A program made the translations under genes and the position numbers. The notes beneath the pieces were generated by a model that did no database searches, was not told the DNA's origin, and worked only from the letters and a program-made list of their open reading frames with translations. 64,000 nucleotides of DNA from NCBI GenBank assembly GCA_963920665.1, contig OY987268.1, positions 14,882,501 to 14,946,500 on the forward strand. Direction: 5' to 3'. The stretch comes from Straminergon stramineum (Eukaryota; Streptophyta; Bryopsida; Hypnales; Calliergonaceae). Positions 43,777 to 57,484 of the stretch are shown in pieces (position 1 is the first letter of the stretch; each line of letters starts with the position of its first letter).

Positions 43777-46700
43777 CGTGTTGATTGCAATCTCACTACC
43801 GTGCTTTACAATTATTGTACATGAACACTTGAGTTTTTTCTTGAACAAACAAGAATTTTATTTTTATTTTTTAAATGAATATAAAATACGAAACCAATTT
43901 TTTGTGTAAGTAATGGTGGAAATAGATCACAAAACTCACATTGAGTAAGTGCATCTTGAAAAACAAACATTTGCAAAGCACTATCATATCCACTTCACTA
44001 TATTTCCAACTTCTTTCTTGTAATTTGCTTGACATTTTTCTGAATTCAAGGATGCTTCAAAACCCTCACATGTATTCAAACTTTTGTTGACATTCTATGT
44101 CAACATTTTTTGAATGAAATCTTTGATAGCCTCCAAGATGCATGCATCAAACCATTTTGTCCTTTATTTTCATTCAATGGATTATGTCTTGTCCTTCATG
44201 TTCATTGAAATGATTTAGCATTGAAAGGATAGAATCTAATTGAATGAAGAATGACATTAATGCTCCAAATGTCTACTTTTGGTCTATAGTATCCCTCCTT
44301 TACTTCAAAAAGATGTATGTATACATAATTATCATTATGATATTTGTGTACAAAAATATAATAATTCAATACTATTCATTTTGGACCAATACACTCCAAC
44401 AAACCTATGCAAGCACTAATGTAGTCCTTTTGATTCTTCAAAAGCTTGTGTGTTGCATGTGTGAATGTGAAGCCAACATGTTTCTTGCCATGCATCTTAT
44501 TGATTGTATCTTAAGTGTCAATTGTTACTTATTGGGTTTTCTTAAGTAGTTTTCTAGATGTTACATTCAATGTCATTCAAGTCTATTCTCTTGCCTTGCT
44601 TGTATCTCCTAGCTATAAGTTATACTTGTGTTACATAAATGGGTTGGATTATTGAAGATGTGATCTCTTTATTCCTTATCAAATCTTGTGGTTTGTAACA
44701 TATGTCATATACTTGTACTCTCAAATTGTATTAGTGGGTGTTGATTGTATGTTGGTAAGGGTGATTATATGTATGTTGTGCATATATTGGTATGTTCATT
44801 GTATATAAAGCTTTCAATCATGCATAGTTTTGATATTATATAGGTTTATATTGTAATTATATATGTTGTTGAGATATGTCTACTAATAAATTGTGCATAC
44901 TCAACTTTGCACTTTTCTATATCAAATTGTATATGGTGTAAAAAAAATTTTTTTTTAACTAACTCAACCTTAAAGATAATCACATCTTCAAAATAAAAAA
45001 GAGGGAGCCAATTCTATATAAATTAAGATTAGCAATAATTGCTAAATAGAAATACAATACACCTCCACCTCACCCACACCAAATACCAAGTTAACACATC
45101 TATATATAAAACTATAAGGTAGGTAACACTCACCCACCCATCCACCTTGAGTTCAATTAGTACATACTTCACCTCAAAATGTGACTTTTATAGTCAATAT
45201 AGGACCCTTCAAAAATGACTCCAAAAGATAAGAAAAACAAAACAAAATTAAAAATTAACTTAGTAAAAACCTAACATTCTAAACTAAAACTTTTTTAATA
45301 ATAAAATCTTGTAAAACTCTTCAAGTTTCCATTCACAATAAATCAAAAGAAATTTTCAAATTTTTGTTTCAAATTTTGTTGATAAAAATAAGTTCTAGCT
45401 TTAGTAGGTTCAACTATATAGATGTTCTTTTATCTTTATGGATTGTACTTTGCAACTTTGTTTGAAAGTATCATTGAAAATTATTCTTGAAAATTGTATA
45501 GTACACTAGAGCACATCTTCCCATTTGTGGAATTTTCTGCTAACTTATTTGCCCTTGAGAAGTTCAAATCCCCATTCACACCTTTCACACAAGCAACAAA
45601 TGATATACCATTGCAATTGAAGACCAACGCGAAAGCACACAAAAATGCAATCACATGAACAACACACACACACACACAATGTAAGTAATTAAATCCAGAA
45701 CCTATAGCCCCCAAACTTGCAAAGCCTAAGGCAAAAAAAATTGTACACTAAATTATAGTGAAATTAGGTTGCCCCACACTAATTTCTTGACAATTGACAC
45801 AATATAAATATTTACTAGTATTGTACATGAATGCACTACTTTTGAATTAGATATTGTTGTAATCGGGACTCGTAAAACTCCACGTGTGCAAGTGGAAATA
45901 CTTGTAGCAATATATATTTATTGACCTTGTAAACTTTGTTGTTTTTGGCGGCATGGGTCAAACCATTATTTAGCCTTATTTTGTGTTGTGGAGACGAAGT
46001 GAGGTTGATGGCTCACATGATTGAAACTTGTTTTATTTTCACAACGAGGCACGATTGTTGGTTACCGTGAGTTTGGAATTCAAGAGCCAATCTTTTGGGC
46101 GGTTCGTCTTGTGGTCTAGTCGTTTTGTTTTACTTGTCGAAAGACCGTGGTTTTTTATCACCTACTCCAACCCCTAAACCCATGTAGAATCATATCATAA
46201 TAGGCTAACGAGGAGAATTTTTACATTAGTTCAAAAGATTCAACAAATAAGATTCAAGATTTTACACAAATATGTCTACATGCATTCTTGAATCATTTCT
46301 ATTCATAGTCAAAATCCCTGTGATTTCCCAAGGCAAACCTTTCTTTACTTAACACTGATGCTTCCGCAAACAAATTCTTGTACACACTATTTGAATTGGT
46401 TTGTTAAATTCTTATCACTAGAAAGAAACAGCCTTCAACTAAACAAAATTCAGCTAACGCGAAATTTTGTTTTCTACCAGAAAATGCAAAAATTGCGTTG
46501 GCGACAACATAGAAATTTTAGGCAGGTACATGTGACTAGAGATTTATGCATTTCAAGTTGAAATTTTGATAGAAGGTGGGGACGAGGAATATCTTTCATA
46601 TGTACAAAATTTTATGACATTTGAAAATATGAGTCAAACATTATGGCCTAATATGTTACTTTTTTCTCTGGATTGGTAGTCCAGGCAGATTAGAAAAAAT

Positions 46701-49700
46701 CACTTTTTTCATAAACAAAAATTTCAAATTGGTTAACTTGAGATTTATTTATGTGGAAAGCTTTGAATCATTCCATTTTCATCTATGAGTCAAAAGTTAC
46801 AAGTAGTTTTAGCTTGCGGGCAGTTATGGATTATCTACTCTAAAATAAACTTTGAAGTCATTTATCTTACTCAATTTTCAATATTTTTTGAAAAAAAGAA
46901 AATAATAGGATGTAGATTGTTTATTAAAACATTGCTACCATTGGGAGTGGCATTTTTCAATTCCAAAACAAAATTGTTAACAATTTTGTATTTTGAATCA
47001 TTCTCTACTTCTTTCTAAGTACTTACTATTTTTTTCCTATATGCTGTACAATTCCAAATGATGCGAAATTTTTTAAAGTATATAGATAATATGTCTAGGA
47101 AAAAGAATCCAAAGAAGCACCACCATTTTGAACATTTTTTCATAGAAAAGTGAGCTTGTGAAGTGCAGTTACCTGGTTTTTCGGAGGGCCAAAAAAATGA
47201 TTTTAGTGAATTTGAATGCTCATATCTTGCAATCCACGTGGTGAAAATTTCTGAAAATTTTACCACATGACCTCAAGTCAGCTTACTACATGATTCTATG
47301 GTTACATGTGTCGAATTTTTTTTCTTCAAAAATTTGCTACTTGTACTAGAAATGGTAGTTTTTGAGCGTTTTTGGTGGAAACATAGTCAAGGACCTTAAG
47401 GGGTTAATAATAAAGAAGAATTAAATGTATTTTGTTCTTGATTAGTAGTGCTAATAGTAGAGGAGGCATTTGACTACTCTTGATTTCAATACTAGCTTCA
47501 AACCGCTCTTCTCATTGTAAAGAATTCATCGACTTTGTATATGCTATTTATCTTCTTTGTGATAACTTATGATTTGAAGCACATAAAACTTAAGAAAATA
47601 AATTGCAAATTTCCTTTAGAACACAATATTTAGAATCTTGTAGCATCCCATTGTTTATACATATCAAAGGTTTATTTGTCTTTAAAATGAATAAAATATA
47701 TATATTTTTAATTATATATATATATATATATTCATTTATTTGATTAATTAATATTACATTTTGAATCTCATTTGAAATTGATTTAATTTCATTGATGCTA
47801 TATCTTTTGAATACTTTGCAAATTAATTTTGATATGACTAATTCTTAAAAAATAGTTCGAGTTTGTATGATATATAGTGCATAGAATAGTTTTAGAATCA
47901 TTTATTCTTAAATTATAAGTGAAACTTTTTCAAAATTTGATATTTTTATTTAGTATAGTTTTGTATGTATCTAAGCTTCTTTGGCAAGGTTTAATTGAAA
48001 GTCACTTATGTGATTTATATGAGCAACTTGAATTTTGGTACTAAAGTATTTTCATTTACTATATCTTGGACATTTCTAACATTTTGTATTTGATGATTTG
48101 AAAATATTATATGCAAGGTGTAGAATAAAGATTTTGGTTTTTAGGTTACTTTTTAGTTTTTATTGGAAAAGTATGTAGAAAGTAGTCTAAAAAGTAGAAA
48201 GAATAGCTTAAAAGTAGGCTAAAAATACTAAAAAAACATAAAGTAGCTAAAAGTAATCTGGAAAGCAGTTTTCAAACTTTCTGTAGTGTAAATGGGGCAA
48301 TTTGGATGGATGAAGTACCGAATGGATGAAAACCACGTAGATGGATGGAAAATTCTAAAAGGTGCCAAAAGGATGAATGGATTGCAGATATGGATGAATG
48401 AGGCATTAAATGGGATGAAAAACGATTGGGAGAGGTGCGGGACCTTCTTCCCGACTCTTGAAAGACAAAATTTTTAATTTTTTTAGTTACTGTGCATTCA
48501 GGAAGAAGTACATGTCTATATTTTCTGGCGATTTATAATTTAAAAAATACTTTTGTGTAAATCTGGGTTTTTTTAATCTGTGTGTTCTGTCTGTGCGTTT
48601 TGTGTGATTTCTCGGTGAGTTGGGCTTCGCAATTCAGGACGATTTGGTGGAGTGGATCAAATTCGAAAATTAAAACTTGAGCATCAGTGCATGAGCGTTC
48701 TGGAGGTGGAGAATTCTGGAGTGGTAAAACCTGGTTGTGAAGATTGGAAACAAGGATCCATGCAACCTGAAATTCACACGATAGCAAAGAATCCAACTAG
48801 GAGGAACCAACATGTGCAAGTTGTCGGAATTTTATAAATTTGAAATTCACTTTTGTGAGTAGTGATCAGTGTTGGTTGCAACCGGGTTCTGAAAGAGAAG
48901 AATCCCAATCATAATTCTCCCCCCTGCTGAATAGTCATCTCGAATTTAGAGTGTGATCAGAGGAGTGCTGGAGTAGCGAAGATCAAAGTTGGAGCAAAGA
49001 AATCCGACCTCGTAGCCTCCTGATCCCAAAATTTTGAATGAATTGGTCAAGTTTGATGCCATGATTTCAGATTTTCTTGATCTCAATGTGAGAGTGACAT
49101 ACAATGCAAAATTTCAATAAGTGTGGAACAAATTGTCCCAAAATTTGTAGTTGAAATTGAAAATCAGTGGGTAGCGCAATGACACTCAGCCCAGCTTCTC
49201 CACTGAACATCAAAATGTTAAATGATTGACGAAAATTTGTTTGCCGATAGGATTGTATAGATCGAATTGATCATCTGAGTGAGGATCATCATCAAAATTC
49301 ATTGAAATTGGAAGAATCACTCAGATTTTTTAAATTGTAACCAGATCGGAAGCTGCGGCAGTCGTAGGGTCAAAATTGGGGATTTGGCGCAGTTTGATGT
49401 ACACACGGTTATAGGGTGTGTCACCACAGCCATAGGTCCCATAACACGGTCTTAGGATACAGTCCACGGTCACAAGATTGATTTCCATAGCTTTAGGTCA
49501 TTTGGTCATTTAAATTTAAATTTCAAGGTTTTAGGGACTGATTTGGGAATTTTAAATTTGTAACTATGGTTTTGTGTATAAATTTGGTTGATTTGATTTA
49601 ATTTAATTATTTGATAAAAAATAAAACAAACTAAAATACAGATTCAAATTTTTCAAACAGCCCTTGGGCCGTTTTTCTAGTTTGAGTCTAGGTCCTAGGG

Positions 49701-50053
49701 TTGTGAGCGACTATAAGTCCCACAACTTCTAACATAAATTTTGTAATTTAGACTGTGGATTTTAGAATTGGACGAAATTTGTGGAATGAGTTTCCTTTAT
49801 GTTTGATAAATAATTGTGTATGTTTTAGGAACGTCTTACCTCATGGTTTTGGACTTGTTGCCCAATCTTAGAAAAAAAGGAGAAAGCTCAAAGACCAAGA
49901 ATTTGGTACTTTGTCCTAAACATTTCATACTTTGCATATTGGACGTGTTGCCTATTGAGACTACCACGTGTAGTCATTTTGCACATAGATTCGAAAAGCT
50001 CATAAAGACTAAAGAGCAATTACTAGCCCTATTGCCCCAACACATAAAAGGTA
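43777..50053. other. Long AT-rich spacer
   Basis: No gene recognised. Minor items: a CA-type microsatellite near 45660, an AT microsatellite near 47696-47731, a run of GGATGA-like units near 48300-48420, and a lone TTAA-type right end (CCTTAAGGGG before TTAA at 47404). The open frame at 49816-50073 has no signature that I recognise. Confidence 0.5.
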
Positions 50054-50689
50054 CCCCTTCCGTCCCAAAATGATTTTTCTACTGTGACGTGGAGGAAGAG
50101 CTTGCGAAATGAATTCCCTTGTAATAGAGAATTGGGTAGACTCTATGCAGCCATCAAGACAAGGGGTAGCTGGGCCCAGAGAATCAATTAATACTGGGAG
50201 TAATTTAATGAGCGTGGTGGGCTCGGAGGACTTTGGTTTGGACTGTTTCCAGAAATATTAGCGTAGTGGCTCCTTTTTCCTTTTTTGTTCTCCTTGATGT
50301 GCTATTGTTTGTGTTTATTTAGGAGGTGAGGTGGAAACACATTTGGAAATTCCTGAAGCTATAAATGACGAAAGTATGCTGTGGATAATATGAACGTGGG
50401 AAGAACACATGAGCAAGAGTGCACAACGCGGGACTATAGGAGGAAGAGCTCACTATGCGGGAAATTTCAGAAATGATTGGCCAGCGGTGCTCTAAAAAAT
50501 GACCCCCAAAATCCCACTTTTCAAAAAATCATAACTATGTTTTGACAACTAATTTGGAACTAAAATTCTTAGGGCAGAAGGCGAATATTACAATCTACTA
50601 ACAACTCAAAAAAATAATTTTAAATGCTATATTTTACCTTCATTTAGAACATTTTCTCTAGCAAAAAGATCATTTTGGGACGGAGGGAG
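50054..50689. mobile_element. Stowaway-like element
   Basis: The right end reads GGGACGGAGGGAG before TA (50690-50691). The left end reads CCCCTTCCGTCCCAAAATGA after TA (50052-50053). The CTCCCTCCGTCCC-type end with TA target is the Stowaway/Tc1-mariner signature of plants. The interior (about 636 bp) has no coding capacity and is long for a Stowaway MITE, so it may contain other sequence. Confidence 0.75.
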
Positions 50690-51906
50690 TATTAATTAAC
50701 GAATTATTTGTATACTTTAAAAGTATTATCTTGTATATATATGATTAGATCATAGGTTGCATCCATGTATAAGACATGTTGCCCAACCTGACATGTTGCC
50801 TACGATGTGTTGCCCACCCTAGAATTCCTATATAGGACCGGGACTCTTAGAACATTGAGTCTTCATTAGTAGAAATTGACTACCCACCAAATTGAGAGAA
50901 CTTGGGAATAAGAGAAAAGAAAGAAAGAAAGAAAAAGAATAGAAATAGAAGAATAAAGAATCCAGGTATGCTTCACTAAGTTAGTTTACACATAACCTAA
51001 ATCTACTTTAAAAGTAACATTAGATGCACCAACGATAGACTACGTTGGCTTATCCACGGATGAACCCCTATACTATTGGTACTTGACAAAAAGTAAAAGT
51101 TAGTGAAAAAGTACCTTACACAAGGACACTAAATTTACAAAAAATAAATGTCTTCAGTTGAAAGGCATATGTTTTCATGTGCATTATTGCGTATTCTACA
51201 TCAAATTCATATCAATGTTTGTTGCAATATATTCAATTCAATTCAATTTCTTACATCAAAAAGAGCTACAAAGAACTTCCAATATAAATGTACAATTGTC
51301 CAACAATCACTATTGATTTTTATACTACACACATTAAAATTCAAATATCTTGTAACATAAGTCTAAATGTTTAATTATAAGTTTTTAAAGTAATAATGCA
51401 AGTACTATAGTATACAAATTTATTATTCAAAATAGAGACATCTTCCATGGCCTATTTTGATGTGCAAGACTTTAAATCAAATAAAGCATTACAAATTGAA
51501 GTTGAGAAAGTTCTTAGCTTAACATCATAATTTGATTGTTGCTATAGTCTAAATAATTTAACATCCCTCAAAGCTTTTAGCTTAGCTAATAATATTGCAT
51601 CTAACACAATCTTAAATTAATTTGAAAATCCTAATGGTAGGTTGGAATGTAGAGATTGGAAAGGTGAAGATAATGATGACAGGACAAGGAAATATATTTC
51701 AATCAGTGACTGACAAAAGTCAATATGCAGTAGAATTGAATGTAGTATGCTCTAGTGGGTCGGGGTGGATTGATCCCCTCACTCGTCCCCAAGTAAAAGC
51801 CATGAAATTTTTTATTTTTCACACATGATAAAATTTGGAAATTTTGAATTCATATTTGCAATTAGAGGCCCCAAATTAGCTAAGGTAGGTAGAGACGATT
51901 AATTAA

Positions 51907-52475
51907 CCCCTAAATGCGTCGATGTCCATTTTCTGAACAATGAATAGATTGAAACTCCAGTTTCATCCTCCTAACTATTTGGATGAAAGTTATTTTAATT
52001 TGTGAAGATATATTACTAAGTTGTTGTCCTATCTACAGGTTGGATTTGGTGTTACTAGAGTTCATATTTTTCTAAAATTACAAATGTGCAAGTATGTCAA
52101 GTGGTCAAATTGTATTGACTTTAGTTCAAAATTGGATTAGCCAAAATGAGGTCATAGATAGGAAGAATATAAAAATTTCAAAAAATCACCATGTGAAGAG
52201 AACCTCATTTCAAATCCATTCCAACAAGTTTTACTCAAAAAATGATAATATTTTACTTGCAATCGAATTTTGAAGGAATTTTGGAATTTCTCTTTCAAAA
52301 TTTATAAAAAAAATTTGGTGATAGCATTGGTGAATTTAACCATATTAATGGAATCTACAAATCAAAATCTACAACTTTTATTTGCATATCAATTCCAAAA
52401 TATACTTCCAAATAGCTCTTTATAATGATTTTTCTCAAATTGTCATTTCTGGAGATGAATCTGGATGTTTAGGGG
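51907..52475. mobile_element. TTAA-bounded element, short TIR
   Basis: A 569-bp segment between TTAA at 51903-51906 and 52476-52479. The ends match as CCCCTAAA on each side and then diverge. No coding capacity. Confidence 0.65.
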
Positions 52476-53282
52476 TTAATGAAGCACAAAATAGGGGGTC
52501 TTTTTTTTATATGCATCCCTAGAATGACTTGGAGGGGACAAGTGAGGGGGTCAATCCACCCCGGCCCTCTAATAGTGAGATCAGTGCCATGTTTGTGGTC
52601 CCTTACAACTCATCCATGAGTAAAAACCACACGAATATAATCTTGTTTGATATTGCAACAAATCCTTGACAACTACGTCCACAATTACAAACAAATGAAG
52701 TCTTTGCTTTTTCAATGGTTGGCAAGCTTGGGATTATGGTACCTTCATCCAATTAGAACACTATCTCTTTTGCATCATTCCTTTTGTTTAACCACAAAAG
52801 AGCTTGAAACATAATAGTCTTCAAAGTCTCAACCCAACAAAAAGCTTTCCAAAAAGTAACAAGTAATTGAAATTCAAGAATTTTGAAGTAACCAGTGGGA
52901 TCTGAAGCATTTTATGATTCAAGCCAAGTGTCCTATTAGGGATAGTCAAGTGTCAATAAATAATAGGTTTCCTCATACTTTCAACCCTAGGGATTTGTAT
53001 TTTTTTCTCAATTGTAATTTACAAAATTTTTCATGTGAGAAATTTCATTAAAATGATAGTATTCCATATGCCATTTTTTCATTCATTTCTAGAAGAGTTA
53101 TAGATTTGAGAATGCACTATCGGAACGTGAAAGTGTCAAGTTTGTGGAATATTGCCATTTTAACAAAATATTAGTTTTTTAGATTTGCTAGTATTGTGAA
53201 TTTCATTAAAATGGCAATATTCCATTAAAATGCCAGCCTATTTTGAAACTTTGGCACTTTTAAGGTTCAAATAGTTCAGTTT

Positions 53283-53452
53283 GAAATCTAGATTTGTCCT
53301 AGATGCTTTCAATCTAGATATGTCTTAGATGTTTGAAATCTAGACATGTCTTAGATTTTTTAAACCATTTTCGAAATCTATAAATGTCCTAGATTTATGA
53401 AATACAAATTCATCCTAGATGTTTGAAATCTACATATGTCCTAGATATAACT
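53283..53452. repeat. Degenerate minisatellite, about six 26-bp units
   Basis: Six consecutive units follow the pattern GAAATCTAGATATGTCCTAG then ATGTTT, with several substitutions each and one longer unit. Confidence 0.8.
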
Positions 53453-54223
53453 TTCATAATTTAGACTGCACAGTCTAAAAAATGACACATGGAATACCGC
53501 CATTAGCTATCTTATGCTTTTTCCCCCTCACTTTTGAGATCTGATCCCATGTATTTGGGCACTTTGACCTTTAGGTGTTGGGAATGTCGAGCAATAAACA
53601 ACTACTGGATGAAGACTAAAGTAGACCAACCCATTTCTGCTAGCTTCCTATAACCACCATCCTATTTTTGGCCCCATCTCCACTATAAAACTTATCCAAA
53701 TCCATTCACTATTCTGACAATTTCCGTGCATTAATTCCAACTTGGGTAATGTGTCAACCTTTGATTGGTGGATACTCCAATGCTAATAGGTACATGTAAT
53801 GGTGGTTATAGGTTTATAATAGGACATTTATGACTCTAGTCTAGTGGCGGTTTCGTAATTTAGGGCAGACCACTTTAGAAATTCATAGAAATTACAATTT
53901 TTATCGGAAAATTATAAATCCACTTTGGCTTAATTCGTGAAACATGCACACACCTCTAAGAAATATGTGCCCCTCCTAGAGTTGGTCCTAATATACTTAG
54001 ATTGCAAATCAGGGTGGTAATAGGTTGGTCTGTCTCATAACATGAGTTCCATGGGGTTTATTGCTGACGGTGTTGGTTGGATGACAATAAACTATTCATT
54101 CAAGATGGAGGAGGACCACACTACGAAAGTCTCTTTTTGGAGCTTGGTTGACTGGATGAGCTTTGGCCCTTTTCTAGACAAGATGTTAAACAGCCCCCAT
54201 CGAGCTATTGTCGGGCCTAGTTG

Positions 54224-57200
54224 CACTACAAGAAATTGAGTGAAAAAATGTCTGCAAAAAATGACTAGAGGGTCCTGCTATCATTTCGAACAAGTCATTC
54301 ATGTAAATGACTGCGAGTGTATTATCACCATCCATTCCTACCTTGGATGTAGAAATGGATGATAGAAGTACATGTGGAGGTTTAGGTGGAGATGGCGTGT
54401 ATTCAATACATGCCCTAATCGGATGATGTGGCAGTCACTAATTGGTTGCGGTCGGCCACGTGTTTAGTCATTTACTAGTCATTCTTCAATGACCTAGCCA
54501 CATCGATAGTCATTAGGAAGTCATTTTTAATTATGGCAAACCCATTACAAATATGATGTGGATGGCCATGCCATAGTCATTATGCAATCATTTTGAAGTT
54601 GTGATGGAGTGATTGTGTTGTTCAAATGCATAGGCATGTGGCAAATTATTTCATAATCATTTTAAAGTAATGTGGATTTTGGATTTAGGTCACTCCCTCA
54701 GGACATAGGAAGTCATTATCCTGTCATTTACAAGTTACAACAATATGCACAAAAAAAAGATTAGTCATTCTACAATCACATATGGATTCATTCAAAATTC
54801 CACAACAATACACCATGCATAATATTGGAATATGAGTCACATGGCTTTCCAACCACTCTATATATAGTGGCATGAGGTTAAATGACAAGGGTTTTTATAC
54901 ATGTGGGGTGGTAGGAAGAAAGATAAACCATGTGGGATTTGTAAAACGCAGGAATTGTGTTACAAGTAATATTTTAGACTTCATTTTGTAGGAATATGCT
55001 GTGATCTTACAGCAGATCTAGACGAAGGAGTGTTGATACACTTCAAAGATGGTTAAGCAGGAATTAGCACCCAGCTTATATACAGGTGAGGTTAAACCTA
55101 AATTAGACTGATGGATGTAGGGCAGTAGACAGAGATGAAACCCTAAGTTCGTTTGTTGTCAATACATTTAGGCATAGAAGATTAACTTTTTTCAAAAAAC
55201 TCCAAACTAATAAAAGTTGGAAAATCAATGTCACTTTCATCTTCAAAAATCTATTTTAGATTTTGATTCTCAAATCAAAAGTTATGGACAAATTTGGGAA
55301 AGGGATTGGAAAGGACATTTTCTTTAACATTTTTTACCATCCTCTCTGAATTTTGTCCATCCTTGTCATATGTGTCATATATGAAAATGTGCTATAGATG
55401 TAGGGTAAGTGTGATGAAAGATATGCAAGATGTTTGAAAGTCATGTAGTGCATCACAATGGACAAAGCACTGAAGTAGTAATAGAGTAGGTGTGCAGTAG
55501 TCTAAGACATTTTGAACTCATTTTGTAGTCTTAGGAAGTCATTTTGCAGTGGCAACGAAGAGGCAAAATTGTTGTCTATGTAAAGGGGAAACAAGACTTA
55601 ATGATTGCCTTTAGCATCATTAGAAAACCTTCGTGTGAGTATGTTGGGACCTCTAAATGTTAATTTTGAATCACTTTAACTATTTGGAAGTAGTGTATTC
55701 ACTCCTACTAGTATAGAAGCAATGATAGAAATGGACAAAGATCATTGCTTCTATACTAGTAGGAGTTTAAATGAACCTTGAAGTTGACCCCAACTAAGAA
55801 AAATTTATATACACCAATGAAGCAAAAAGGCCATTTAGAATGCATGATTTCAAATAAAAAGACAAAAGAACTTTTTTTTTAAAGATAAACAAACGTTAGA
55901 GAATTGAGAAAGATAAAAAAGCTTCAAAGAAATGAAGATGACAAGAGAAAATAAAAAATAAAAATAAAAATTATAAGAAGTGAAAGAAAAAAAGCTTAAA
56001 GAATTATATAAAATATCCAAAAGGGAGAAATAATTGAATTGTCAGCGGAAGATAACTTATTGCCACAAGAAGAATACTAGGGTGCTAAGCCGCAGTTGCT
56101 TCTGAAGTAGATGCTTGGACGTGTCTTGGATTCCGTAAAGCTTTCATAGTTCTCTACGTACTTGGCAATGGAAGTCATTTGCGGTGTAGGTAAATCACAA
56201 ACCAAATTGCAGTGCAATAGATAGTGAAGTAGAAGAACAGTAGTTGCGAAGTAGTGCATGATCTTCTCTAGTTGCATATGTGTCATCTGAAGTCATTCTT
56301 TAGTAACACTAGAGAAGCAACGCAATAGTAAATGTAATAGAAAATCGGCAGTGCATGATACTATTGTAAGTGGCGATAGGAACCAAAATAAAATCGATTG
56401 TGAATTTCCTGAAATGTGGCAAACTTTTGTCCCTACAATGTCCACAAATATTTGCTGCCATCTCCACTTCATGCAGTTTCCATAATTCTGCCAAACTTTT
56501 ATACTAAACCATTATATTCAGTGTGCTATGACAAATTGAAGAGCCCACCAATTTCACAGCATTTTCCATACCCAAAAAAATTAAAAGAAAATGGATGAAT
56601 GAAAAACAATTGAAAAACTTTCGAAGTACAAGGAAAAAAAATCAAGGAAGACTAGCCTTGCAAGAAGATACAAACGAGAATTAGAGGAATGTGAAGGGTG
56701 AAAAAAGGACTACAGATAAAATAAAAAGGCGGGTGGAAAACTTTTTCAAATGTAGTGCTCAAGAATTTAGAATAGAAATTGAAAAAATAAAAAAAGTGGG
56801 GAGAAATGATGAAGATTCTAAGCAAACGAAGATTTGGCTGTCCCAATAAAATTTTCCAGGCTTTTGGCAAACGATCCACAAATATAAGAAAGGCAAACCA
56901 AAAAAAGGAAATATGAAATAAATAAACCGCCTTAAACCTGAAAACAAAATGAAGGATCAAAATTCTATTAACAAAAGTAAATGAATTAGTAGAAAATAGG
57001 TCCTACATGCCTTCCTCCTACGTCTCAGCCGCCTCTTCCTTCATTGTGCCATATAAAAAGTAAAAGAAGAGTTGGAGGACATGTCAACCATCTTTCAGCT
57101 TGTTATTTCTTGTTCGCAACTATCCTAGCCATCTTCGTCATTCTTGAGTCATATTTCAGTCATTATTTAGTCATTTTTACCATCAACTAGTCATTTCATA

Positions 57201-57465
57201 TGTGACTGTGGCGAGGACTGTGGCCTCCATGTTGGAAGTTACAACACCCACGTCACGCAGTCGACAAAGTTTTGAACAGAATGCGGGGGATGAAAAGTAA
57301 ACCTCTTAAGGCCCTCATCCTCCAATCACGCTAATGATTGTGAAATGACTCAGGCGTTGTTGGACCTTCACTGTTGGTGCAATTAAAGAGCACAAGTCAT
57401 TTTCTAGTCACATTTTTCAAAGAGTCACGTCCTACAGTTGCATTTGTGCCCATTTTCTTGTAGTG
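54224..57465. mobile_element. Non-autonomous CACTA element, 3.2 kb
   Basis: The left end is CACTACAAGAAATT; the right end is the complement of CACTACAAGAAAATGG, a 12-bp exact match. It is flanked by the 3-bp direct repeat TTG (54221-54223 and 57466-57468), the target size expected for CACTA/EnSpm. AGTCATT motifs are dense in both subterminal regions (54280-54800 and 57130-57420), as for CACTA transposase-binding repeats. No transposase coding seen inside. It holds a perfect hairpin at 55701-55766. Confidence 0.92.
55701..55766. repeat. Perfect 26-bp hairpin inside the CACTA element
   Basis: Arms 55701-55726 and 55741-55766 are perfect reverse complements separated by 14 bases. The arm core is CTACTAGTATAGAAGC. 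Confidence 0.92.
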
Positions 57466-57484
57466 TTGGTAGTGTTCGTGGTAA

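Larger units (their letters stand above)
50690..54220. other. AT-rich spacer with TTAA element and minisatellite
   Basis: No gene recognised. It contains a TTAA-bounded element (51907-52475), an 18-bp perfect inverted pair (53146-53163 with 53206-53223) and a degenerate minisatellite (53283-53452). Confidence 0.5.

Noticed and set aside
48292..48477. 61-residue frame rich in Trp, Met and Asp
   Set aside because: It translates a GGATGA-type simple repeat; no protein signature.
50755..50850. Possible solo LTR or retrotransposon fragment with repeated TGTTGCCCA motifs
   Set aside because: No TG...CA ends, primer-binding site or polypurine tract could be placed.
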